Made by a program: the position numbers and the translations under genes | Shown here: positions 1-6,377 of the stretch, piece after piece | Position numbering within the stretch: the first letter of the stretch is position 1 | Layout of the letters: each line of letters starts with the position of its first letter | Assembly (NCBI GenBank): GCA_038329675.1 | Contig: JBBQNE010000044.1 | Span: forward strand, 1-22,092 | Length of the DNA: 22,092 nucleotides | Direction: 5' to 3' | Origin: JANXVY01 sp038329675 | Lineage (GTDB): Bacteria > Pseudomonadota > Alphaproteobacteria > Rhizobiales > Hyphomicrobiaceae | Notes under the pieces: generated by a model | Told to the model about the DNA's origin: nothing | Databases searched by the model: none | What the model saw: only the letters and a program-made list of their open reading frames with translations

Positions 1-15
1 TGAGGAGACCAGTCG

Positions 16-402
16 ATGAACGAGGGGACATATCCGCCACTCGACAATATGGATGATTTACCGCGCACGCTGCGCCGGGAGCGCGAGGCGCGGGATCGAG
101 AGCGAGCGCAGCGCGATCAACAGACAAACGTCCCGGTCCAGCCTGTCGCCGCTTACGCAGCTCCAGAAGGCGTTGGCTACGACGCGATGGCCTATCAGGG
201 CGTACCGGAGCCCTATCCAGCCATCGTAACCCGCTTTCGCGTGCCGTTCTTTTCGCTGATGCTATTTTTCATCAAGGCGGTGTTGGCGGCCATTCCGGCG
301 CTATTGCTGCTGGCGATGATTTTGTATGGCGCCGGGATCGGGCTCAAAACGTATTTCCCGTGGCTCGTGCAGACGGAAATTCTGATCCGCTTCCCGAAAT
401 AG
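16..402 (+). CDS. Small single- or double-pass membrane protein, unknown function
   Basis: This 128-residue protein is not recognised. Residues 1-50 are hydrophilic and strongly charged, with an Arg/Glu-rich run around residues 17-35 (RREREARDRERAQRD) that could be helical. Residues about 72-112 form one long or two closely spaced hydrophobic segments, ending in a short tail. The architecture suggests a cytoplasmic N-terminus with a C-terminal membrane anchor. A GAGGAG Shine-Dalgarno sequence lies directly upstream of the ATG. The gene converges on tspO, with a tandem-repeat block between the two stop codons. No domain supports a function. It is likely a real gene because of its good ribosome site and coherent composition. 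Confidence 0.7.
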   Translation: MNEGTYPPLDNMDDLPRTLRREREARDRERAQRDQQTNVPVQPVAAYAAPEGVGYDAMAYQGVPEPYPAIVTRFRVPFFSLMLFFIKAVLAAIPALLLLAMILYGAGIGLKTYFPWLVQTEILIRFPK

Positions 403-432
403 TAGGCCGCTGCTACCAGGGAGCGTCGGTGA

Positions 433-530
433 GGCACCCGGGTTTAGGCACCCGGGTTTAGGCACCCGGGTTCAGGCGCCGGGGTTCAGGCACCCGGGTT
501 TAGGCACCCGGGTTTAGGCGCCGGAGTTCA
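433..530. repeat. Seven-copy 14-bp tandem repeat overlapping the tspO 3' end
   Basis: Seven contiguous 14-bp units are visible, consensus GGCACCCGGGTTTA on the plus strand. They begin at 433, 447, 461, 475, 489, 503 and 517. Units 4 and 7 carry the variant core GGCGCCGG. The last unit (517-530) encodes the final codons of tspO and the stop is at 514-516, so the array looks like serial copies of the tspO C-terminal codons plus stop. Most units contain the 8-bp palindrome ACCCGGGT. The array fills most of the gap between two convergent genes and could form hairpins that act as a bidirectional transcription end. That role is inferred; the repeat itself is plain in the sequence. Confidence 0.95.
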
Positions 531-972
531 ACTGCATAATTTGATAATTTAAGTAGAACGCCGTCGATACCCAAGCGAGATAGGGCACGAACAGCAGCGC
601 CGCCGTCTGGCTGACCGGCCATGCCAAAATAATGAATGCGACGATCGCGAGCCACATTGCTCCAGCGTCCCACAGCGCGAGTATGATGTTTTTTTCTCCA
701 AACATCAGCCAAGACCAGGCGCCATTGAAAACCAGTTGGAGGGACCAAACCACGGCCACAAGGCCAAGCCCCTGCTCCTTCCACACGAGGTAGCCTGCCG
801 CCGCGATCATCACGTAGAGGATGGTCCAAACGACCGGAAACGCCCAATTGGGCGGGGTCCACGATGGTTTTTGCAAGGTCATGTACCACGGGCCAGGCGG
901 AAACAGCCCGCCGGTGGCCGCCGCTGCAAACGTCAAGCCAGCGAAAATTGCGATGGCCATATAGTTCGACAT
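514..972 (-). CDS. tspO: TspO/MBR family tryptophan-rich sensory protein
   Basis: The product is a 152-residue protein of the TspO/MBR (peripheral benzodiazepine receptor-like) family. It is an integral membrane protein with five predicted helices that binds porphyrins; in alphaproteobacteria family members influence tetrapyrrole and redox-dependent gene control. Visible hallmarks are the GPWY and KPSWTPPNW motifs near residues 26-42, the following FPVVWTILY, and abundant Trp throughout; the length matches the family (about 150-160). The ATG at 972 is chosen over longer readings because GGAG lies 7 nt upstream and the family domain begins within a few residues. It follows the gsp operon on the same strand after a 262-bp gap, so it is probably separately expressed. 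Tandem repeats bracket both ends of the gene. Confidence 0.93.
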   Translation of the reverse strand: MSNYMAIAIFAGLTFAAAATGGLFPPGPWYMTLQKPSWTPPNWAFPVVWTILYVMIAAAGYLVWKEQGLGLVAVVWSLQLVFNGAWSWLMFGEKNIILALWDAGAMWLAIVAFIILAWPVSQTAALLFVPYLAWVSTAFYLNYQIMQLNSGA

Positions 973-980
973 ATCCAGTC

Positions 981-1010
981 TCCGTGCCGTTCCGTGCCGT
1001 TCCGTTCCGT
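981..1010. repeat. Three 10-bp direct repeats abutting the tspO ribosome-binding site
   Basis: TCCGTGCCGT occurs at 981-990 and 991-1000, and TCCGTTCCGT at 1001-1010. Read on the tspO coding strand the unit is ACGGCACGGA. The unit nearest the gene merges with the GGAG Shine-Dalgarno sequence at 980-983, so changes in copy number would alter the sequence just upstream of the ribosome site. Confidence 0.85.
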
Positions 1011-1167
1011 GCCGCGCCAACCGGGCATCAGCGAGCCGTAACCGTTGTAACCATCTACGCACAGTGCTGATGCATTGGTTCGCCTGCAACGGGAAGTGCT
1101 CGCGTTGCCCAAACGTTCGCGGCTGCCGTGTTTCGACTATTTTGGGGCCCGCGTTGCAGCCACGCAA

Positions 1168-1195
1168 GCCAGTGGCCAGTGGCCAGTCCCCAGTG
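1168..1195. repeat. Four 7-bp tandem repeats upstream of tspO
   Basis: Units GCCAGTG, GCCAGTG, GCCAGTC and CCCAGTG follow one another without spacers about 200 bp upstream of the tspO start. No function is evident. Confidence 0.8.
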
Positions 1196-1234
1196 GCCGC
1201 GCCGCGATAGCCAACCATCGAATTGACGTGGCGT

Positions 1235-2023
1235 TCAGCCAAATCCGCCAGCATACATCGCAAACCAAAACGCAGCACATAGGTAAGCGCCAAACGGGAT
1301 GCGGCGCGTGGGGTCGATGCGGCCATCTTTGGCTAAGGATACGCCGACTTCGACAACCAGTGCTGCGACCGCGGCCGTCGCAATTGCAAACGCACAGTCC
1401 GCTGGCCCGAGCCAAGCGCCCATCGCCGCGATGAGCTTAACGTCACCGCCGCCGAGACCGTCGATGCCGCGCAGCAGGCGAAATCCGTTTTGGACGAGCC
1501 ACATCAGGGCACCCGCACCGAAACAACCGAGCGTGGCGATCCAGAATTCCGGTCCGCCAGCTTGGGGCACGAGGGCTGCCGCCATCAGCCCGGCTGCCGC
1601 CACCGGCAGCGTCAGCATGTCGGGCAGAACGCGATAGCGTAAATCAAACGCTGTCAGCAGCAATATTGGAATGGCAAGGCCGCCTAGCAGCATGGCGCGA
1701 GGTAGGGTCATGGCGCCCGCCAAACCCGCCGCGCCGACGACAGCAACTGTCACCAGCATCGCAACTGCACCGATCGCCATAACGTCGAGAACCGAGAACC
1801 GTTGATACGATTGGGGGGGGCGACCTGTGAGGGAACCGACGGCGCGCGATAGCCAACTGCCCGGCCAAGCTTTGCCGATCAGGTAGGCAACGTCCGCCCG
1901 GAGAGGAAAAATCAACGGCACCGTGGCGAGCAGGAGCCCGATGAGCGGTGCGGCGACGATCGAAGGATCGAAGAATATCGGTGCCGCATCCGTGACGCGT
2001 ATCGGGGCAGTGCCAATCGCCAT
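1235..2023 (-). CDS. gspO: Prepilin peptidase, A24 family (GspO-like)
   Basis: This 262-residue polytopic membrane protein is an aspartic prepilin peptidase, which cleaves the basic leader of type II pseudopilins (GspG-K) at the inner membrane. Both catalytic motifs are present: AFDLRYRVLPD with D127, and GLGGGDVKL with D194. The N-terminal ~110 residues have hydrophobic segments but lack the paired cysteines typical of the N-methyltransferase half of bifunctional PilD/GspO enzymes, so it may not methylate. It is the last gene of the gspE-K operon and starts 9 nt after gspK. The GGAG directly abuts the ATG at 2023, which is too close for an ideal ribosome site, so the start is uncertain or depends on coupling to gspK. 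A run of eight C residues (coding strand) lies at codons about 69-71. Confidence 0.92.
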   Translation of the reverse strand: MAIGTAPIRVTDAAPIFFDPSIVAAPLIGLLLATVPLIFPLRADVAYLIGKAWPGSWLSRAVGSLTGRPPQSYQRFSVLDVMAIGAVAMLVTVAVVGAAGLAGAMTLPRAMLLGGLAIPILLLTAFDLRYRVLPDMLTLPVAAAGLMAAALVPQAGGPEFWIATLGCFGAGALMWLVQNGFRLLRGIDGLGGGDVKLIAAMGAWLGPADCAFAIATAAVAALVVEVGVSLAKDGRIDPTRRIPFGAYLCAAFWFAMYAGGFG

Positions 2024-2032
2024 CTCCAGCCG

Positions 2033-2923
2033 TTACCGCAATTCGAGGATGCTGACGAACGCGCGTTTTGACGACAAACCAATGCCCGAACTGCCAACGA
2101 CTGCCGTTGCTGACGCTTCGACGCCATTGGCGAGACGGCCCACCGCGCGGACCGTATAAACTGGACCTTCGAGCGTCGTAAACGAGGTTTCGCCCTGCCC
2201 CGCGCTGGGTCGAGGTTGCCCGCGCTCGCGCGCTGCGATGATGGCATCGGCGATTTGCGGCGTCACGCCATCGATCGCAAGCAACGTCTCGCGGGATGCG
2301 GTCGACGGATTGACCTGCGCACTAAAGCCAAACAGCGTGGCATGACGCTCCAGCGCCGGGACAAGCCGCGGCGGCATGTTGGGCAATGAAACCAAACCAC
2401 TCATGGAGTGGAGCCGCGACAGACGTTCTTGACCGGGCGGCGGCTCCAGCGCTTTGGACGCTGCTTGCGCGAGGTTGACGGCGTCGAATGCGTCAATGCC
2501 TTGCCGGGCGGCTTCAGCACGAAACAGTGCCGATATGAATTGCGGCTGTGCTTGCCGTAGATCGAGCTTGCCGCGCTCATCTTCGATCGCAACCGACACC
2601 GCGTTGCCATCCAACTCGAACGTCGCCTGGCGGCCATCTCGTGGCAGCGTACGTTCTGCGGGCGCAAGCGACACCTCATGGATCGCAATCTGCAATCCAG
2701 CGCGGGCGAGCTCACGGGCACGAATGAGGTCAGCTGCGTTACGTCGCGCGCTCGCATCGTTGCGCGCATGCGTGACGACGGTTGCCGCCGTGAGCGCCAG
2801 GAACAACGAGACCCAAACGGTCGTCACCAATGCGATGCCCCGTTGTGCGGGTTTGCGCCTGACGGGTCGGTGCCTCGATGGTGTTGAGCCCGAGCCCGGA
2901 CGTGTGTGTCGATCGCTTGTCAT
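2033..2923 (-). CDS. gspK: Type II secretion minor pseudopilin GspK
   Basis: GspK is the large minor pseudopilin that caps the pseudopilus tip together with GspI and GspJ. The 296-residue product has a basic leader and a processing site G29|I30, followed by the hydrophobic segment IALVTTVWVSLFLAL. As is usual for GspK, the Glu at mature position 5 is missing (Thr here). The C-terminal half includes NPSTASRETLLAIDGV, the helical SAM-like segment of the family. The ATG at 2923 is chosen because it overlaps the gspJ stop as ATGA; a TTG at 2935 is an alternative and has a GGAG too close to it. The operon neighbours (gspJ upstream, prepilin peptidase downstream) support the call. Confidence 0.93.
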   Translation of the reverse strand: MTSDRHTRPGSGSTPSRHRPVRRKPAQRGIALVTTVWVSLFLALTAATVVTHARNDASARRNAADLIRARELARAGLQIAIHEVSLAPAERTLPRDGRQATFELDGNAVSVAIEDERGKLDLRQAQPQFISALFRAEAARQGIDAFDAVNLAQAASKALEPPPGQERLSRLHSMSGLVSLPNMPPRLVPALERHATLFGFSAQVNPSTASRETLLAIDGVTPQIADAIIAARERGQPRPSAGQGETSFTTLEGPVYTVRAVGRLANGVEASATAVVGSSGIGLSSKRAFVSILELR

Positions 2924-3720
2924 CGGACCGCACAATCTCCGCCAGCCATCGTTTCAACGCCGCGGATCAGCACGCAACGCGGGTCTTTGCTGATCGCCAT
3001 TTGCACGGTCATGACCGGTGCGCGGGGATCGCCGATTTGGATGCGCGTCGGTAGGCGGCCGGGCTCTTCCCAAAGCTCACTCCAGCGCTGGCCCTCGCCG
3101 CCGGGCCCTGTGCCACGTTCATCGCCGTAGCTGAAGACGAGCGGTGAAGCCGTCACCAGCAAATCAGCGGTATCGGCGCTTCCAACGGGCTGGCCGGTCA
3201 GGACGTTCAGCCGTTGGCGGGCAATGGCAAGACGGTTTCGGCTATCGGTCGAGCTGCCGGCGCTGACCGAGACCTCGATCCGGTAGAGCCCGCTTGATCC
3301 ATCACGCTCGGCGGGGGTAGCGTGAAATGTGAACGACTTCGGTTCGCCAACAAATAGCGGCTGCAGTGCTTGTGGCGCCTGTCCTCGGGGCGCAGCACCG
3401 GCCAAGCCAGCGACGGTGGCGGCTTCGATCCAGGATTTCAGAACGCGGCGCGCGGTGAGCAACTGCTCCTCCTCGCTAGCCGACCGCGACATGCGCGCAA
3501 CTTGCGCTTGTCCGCTCCAAAGGGCTGCAAATAGCAACCCGGCGAGCATCGCGAAGACGCCCGTTGCAATCATCACTTCGATGAGGCTGAACCCGCGTTG
3601 GCCTCGTTGGCGCGACGGAAGTTGTCTGGACGCAGGCCGTCTTAACGCCGGCCGTCGTTTCATCGCGGGCCGTCGTCCCATCGCAAACTGCCGTGCAAAC
3701 AAGCCGCTGATTGCCGTCAT
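2920..3720 (-). CDS. gspJ: Type II secretion minor pseudopilin GspJ
   Basis: The 266-residue product carries the prepilin signature QRGFSLIEVMIATGVFAM, with processing at G43|F44 and Glu at mature position 5, then a ~220-residue periplasmic domain consistent with GspJ (length and place between gspI and gspK). GspJ forms the tip complex of the pseudopilus with GspI and GspK. The ATG at 3720 overlaps the gspI stop as ATGA, indicating translational coupling. This start gives an unusually long Arg-rich leader of 43 residues; internal Met14 or Met20 would shorten it and cannot be excluded. Confidence 0.9.
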   Translation of the reverse strand: MTAISGLFARQFAMGRRPAMKRRPALRRPASRQLPSRQRGQRGFSLIEVMIATGVFAMLAGLLFAALWSGQAQVARMSRSASEEEQLLTARRVLKSWIEAATVAGLAGAAPRGQAPQALQPLFVGEPKSFTFHATPAERDGSSGLYRIEVSVSAGSSTDSRNRLAIARQRLNVLTGQPVGSADTADLLVTASPLVFSYGDERGTGPGGEGQRWSELWEEPGRLPTRIQIGDPRAPVMTVQMAISKDPRCVLIRGVETMAGGDCAVR

Positions 3721-4142
3721 CGGATCGTACCCGGTTTGGCGCGTACTGTCGTGAGCTTCCAGCCCGAAGTCCCCAGATCGGGTCCCTCAATCTCGATCCG
3801 CACCGTCAGCAATCCAACTGTTGACGGCGAGGCTGCAGGTGGTGGTAGCGATAGTTGTGCGCCCTCTGAAATATCGAGGCGCCAGATGTAGCTCCCGAGC
3901 GCGCGCCCTGAAAAGCCAGCCGCCTCAAGGGGAATTTCAAAGCCAAGTTGGTCAATCAGCCGTTCGGCAACGAGGGCTGCCTGCGCCTTGGCCTTTGCGC
4001 GCCGCTCCAAGTCGAGCCCGGTCGAGATCGCCTGATAATAGGCCGTGATCACGCCAGCGGCGATGGCCAGCGCGACGAGGGATTCGACGAGTGAAAATCC
4101 GCGATTCCCGTTGCGGCGTCGCGATCTGATTTCAGCCGCCAT
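3717..4142 (-). CDS. gspI: Type II secretion minor pseudopilin GspI
   Basis: The 141-residue product has a short basic leader, a prepilin cleavage site G15|F16 in NRGFSLVESLVALAIAAG with Glu at +5, and a small periplasmic domain ending in WKLTTVRAKPG. Size and position between gspH and gspJ identify it as GspI, the minor pseudopilin that nucleates the tip complex. The ATG at 4142 is chosen because a strong GGAGG lies 6 nt upstream; it overlaps the end of gspH by 11 nt. An upstream TTG at 4158-4160 is in frame but would contain this ribosome site. Confidence 0.9.
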   Translation of the reverse strand: MAAEIRSRRRNGNRGFSLVESLVALAIAAGVITAYYQAISTGLDLERRAKAKAQAALVAERLIDQLGFEIPLEAAGFSGRALGSYIWRLDISEGAQLSLPPPAASPSTVGLLTVRIEIEGPDLGTSGWKLTTVRAKPGTIR

Positions 4143-4713
4143 TCGCAGCCTCCGGCCCAATCGTGATGCGCGCGGTTAGCCAATTGACGCTGACGCTCAC
4201 CCGGTGGTTGCGGCCTGCAAGAGCAAATGCGCCGCCCGACGCGCTGCCCTCGGGGTAGAATACAATCCGGCGGATGCGGCGGCCATCACCGTCGGGGGCG
4301 ACATCTAGCGCAAGCGTGGCTGGCAACCGGCGCTCCAGCGCGGGGGTGCCGTAAATCAGACGATTCTCAGCCGCGTCGATCGTAACTGCCGTGGGTTGGC
4401 CACTGGTCAGAGCGCGCGTTCGCACGTTGCCTAGAATGTTTGCGATTTCTCGAGCCTCGGCTTCGACGCGCATTTTTTCGCTAGCCGGCGCCAATTGAAC
4501 GGTTGCTAAGGCCGTAAGCGTTGCGACGATGGCCACGGCGATGGTGATCTCGATGAGCGAAAACCCGCGTGATTGTTTGACCAGCCGTGATCGGCGAGCC
4601 CGCGCGAGGAGGCGAATGCGTTCTTGAGGCGGTGCGCGGTCCGTCTGTGCGCCGTCATATGAAGCGCTACACCCCGCCTGCGCGCAGTCCGCCTTAGGAG
4701 CCAATATCCGCAT
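4132..4713 (-). CDS. gspH: Type II secretion minor pseudopilin GspH
   Basis: This minor pseudopilin has the signature SRGFSLIEITIAVAIVATL and a ~140-residue soluble domain of GspH/FimT type. The best supported start is the ATG at 4713, which overlaps the end of gspG by 20 nt and gives 193 residues. That start implies a 50-residue leader containing two cysteines before G50|F51, far longer than the usual 5-10 residues. No ATG, GTG or well-placed TTG is seen between it and the cleavage site, so the long leader seems real unless a rarer start codon is used. The order G-H-I-J-K is the classical gsp arrangement. Confidence 0.85.
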   Translation of the reverse strand: MRILAPKADCAQAGCSASYDGAQTDRAPPQERIRLLARARRSRLVKQSRGFSLIEITIAVAIVATLTALATVQLAPASEKMRVEAEAREIANILGNVRTRALTSGQPTAVTIDAAENRLIYGTPALERRLPATLALDVAPDGDGRRIRRIVFYPEGSASGGAFALAGRNHRVSVSVNWLTARITIGPEAANGG

Positions 4714-5095
4714 TAGTACCCTCGCCGCCAGGCGTCCCGTCCGCCCCGAAGGACACGACGCGGTTTGGCTGGTCCGGCGTCGGCTGATAACGGTACGGCT
4801 TGCCCCAGGGGTCGAGTGGGACGCGGCCATCTTTCAGATAAGGACCATTCCAACCTTGCGCAGACCCTTGTTGGATGAGGGCGTTGAGGCCGTCTGCTTC
4901 ATTGGGATACCGCCCAATGTCGGCCAGATAAATATCGAGGGCGGCGCGCAGCTGCTGGATCTGGACGTTGGCCGTCTTAGATTTCGAGCCTTCGAATTGG
5001 CGCATGACGTTGGGGCCAACAAGGCCAACGAGCAGGCCCATGATTGCCACCACAATCAGGATTTCGACCAGCGAGAAGCCGCGCTGGCGCTGCAT
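4694..5095 (-). CDS. gspG: Type II secretion major pseudopilin GspG
   Basis: GspG is the major subunit of the periplasmic pseudopilus. The 133-residue product begins with a six-residue leader MQRQRG, then FSLVEILIVVAIMGLLVGL with Glu at +5. It continues with the diagnostic GspG core: GRYPNEADGLNAL, WNGPYLKDG, PLDPWGKPYRY and a C-terminal SFGADGTPGGEGTNADI, the calcium-binding region of the family. It lacks the W-D ending common in other GspG proteins and stops at NADIGS. The ATG at 5095 gives the standard short leader; no strong ribosome site precedes it, and the gspF stop lies 19 nt upstream, so coupling is likely. Confidence 0.96.
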   Translation of the reverse strand: MQRQRGFSLVEILIVVAIMGLLVGLVGPNVMRQFEGSKSKTANVQIQQLRAALDIYLADIGRYPNEADGLNALIQQGSAQGWNGPYLKDGRVPLDPWGKPYRYQPTPDQPNRVVSFGADGTPGGEGTNADIGS

Positions 5096-5114
5096 GTGCC
5101 GCGGGCAACGTCGG

Positions 5115-6377
5115 TTAGATGATCGAGTTGATCGAGAGAATTGCGCTGAATAGCCCATACAACAGTCCGCCAATCATGCCACCGATTACGATCAGCAGAA
5201 TGGGCTCGAACCAGATAAGAAAGAGTTTCGTCATCCGTTCAAGGTCGTCTTCGAGCATCTGGGCTGATTTTGTGAGCATCGACCCGAGGTCGCCGCTCTC
5301 TTCGCCCGCACGCGCAAGTTGTACGACGATTGCTGGGAAAGCACCGGTATCGTAAAGCGCGTCTGACAGCCGCGCCCCCGTCTTGAGGCGTTCTCTCACG
5401 GCGGTTGCTGCCACCGCTAGGCGCGGATCGGTGACGGTTTGGCGGGCGACGTCGATGGCTGGCAGCAACTGGACTTGCCGCGAGACCAGCGTGCCGATCA
5501 GCCGAAACATGGCCGCCGACTGGGCCTTTTCGATGAGCGCCGCGCCTGGCTTGGTCATCCGCAGCAGCCGCGCGATGCCAGTTTCAAGCGTGCCTGCTTG
5601 CGCAGCGCGTGCCGCCAGCACCAGCCCGAGCACGACTGCGAAAGCGAGCGGGATTGCGAGTTGGCGCACGCTGTCTGACAGCCAGAAGACAAACCGCGCA
5701 GACGATGGAAGCTTATCTAGATGGGCGCGAACAAGTTGCTCAAACTGCGGAATGACGACGAGCAGGATCGTCAAAACCGATCCCAACGCAACAAGCGCCA
5801 GGATCGCTGGATAAACGAGTGCTGTTGTCACCTTAGACCGCAGCGCATTGCGCGATTGAAGCAGCCGTTCGATCTCGGCTAGAGCAGGGCCAAGATCGCC
5901 AGTCATTTCGGCTGACCGCAGAAGCGCAAAACAACTCGCGTCGATGTTGCTGCTGCTTTCAGCGAAGGCTTTGGAGGGTGACAAGCCGCCGCGCATCGCG
6001 GCGACGATCCCGGCTGCGACCGTCGATCGCGGGGTTCCTGGCGCGCCGCCAGCAATTGTTGCCAGCGCGCGTTCAAGCGAAATACCAGCGCCGACCATCT
6101 TGGCGAGCTGGCTAAACAGCAATTCGAAATCCCGGTCAGAGAGCCGGGGTATGGGGCCGCTGGCGACCGGTGCTCGCGGTTTAACAGAGCGCGCTTGAGC
6201 GCTCAACGTTGGTGGCTGACCGGCACGACCTGGCGGTATTGCGGCACGGGTCTGTACTGAGGCGCTCGCTTTAAGTTGCTGACGTGCATCAACGTTTCGC
6301 GTGTTTTCAACGCCGCGATTTTGGAGCGGCACGGTAGTCCTCGACGATCCCAGGCGGTAACTTGGGCGCTCGGTCAT
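5115..6377 (-). CDS. gspF: Type II secretion inner-membrane platform protein GspF
   Basis: GspF is the polytopic platform protein that contacts the GspE ATPase and the pseudopilus base. The 420-residue product contains two GspF (T2SSF) repeats: FELLFSQLAKMVGAGISLERAL near residues 85-105, and MFRLIGTLVSRQVQLLPAI near 285-305. Hydrophobic segments lie near 190-215, 240-260 and 385-410. The first ~75 residues are low-complexity and rich in Arg, Ala and Gln, a longer N-terminus than in many homologues. The start ATG overlaps the gspE stop as ATGA. Confidence 0.95.
   Translation of the reverse strand: MTERPSYRLGSSRTTVPLQNRGVENTRNVDARQQLKASASVQTRAAIPPGRAGQPPTLSAQARSVKPRAPVASGPIPRLSDRDFELLFSQLAKMVGAGISLERALATIAGGAPGTPRSTVAAGIVAAMRGGLSPSKAFAESSSNIDASCFALLRSAEMTGDLGPALAEIERLLQSRNALRSKVTTALVYPAILALVALGSVLTILLVVIPQFEQLVRAHLDKLPSSARFVFWLSDSVRQLAIPLAFAVVLGLVLAARAAQAGTLETGIARLLRMTKPGAALIEKAQSAAMFRLIGTLVSRQVQLLPAIDVARQTVTDPRLAVAATAVRERLKTGARLSDALYDTGAFPAIVVQLARAGEESGDLGSMLTKSAQMLEDDLERMTKLFLIWFEPILLIVIGGMIGGLLYGLFSAILSINSII

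Larger units (their letters stand above)
973..1234. other. 262-bp gap between prepilin peptidase and tspO, with microsatellites
   Basis: No gene is supported here. The gap holds two short tandem repeats: a 10-bp unit (TCCGTGCCGT and variants) three times at 981-1010, and a 7-bp unit (GCCAGTG and variants) four times at 1168-1195. The tspO promoter should lie here, but I see no convincing -35/-10 pair. Confidence 0.6.

Noticed and set aside
433..530. Possible CRISPR array
   Set aside because: Units are 14 bp and directly abutting with no spacers, and no cas gene is near; it is a simple tandem repeat.
2454..2993. 179-residue plus-strand ORF
   Set aside because: Antisense to gspK and gspJ; low-complexity Ala/Arg/Ser shadow without a domain.
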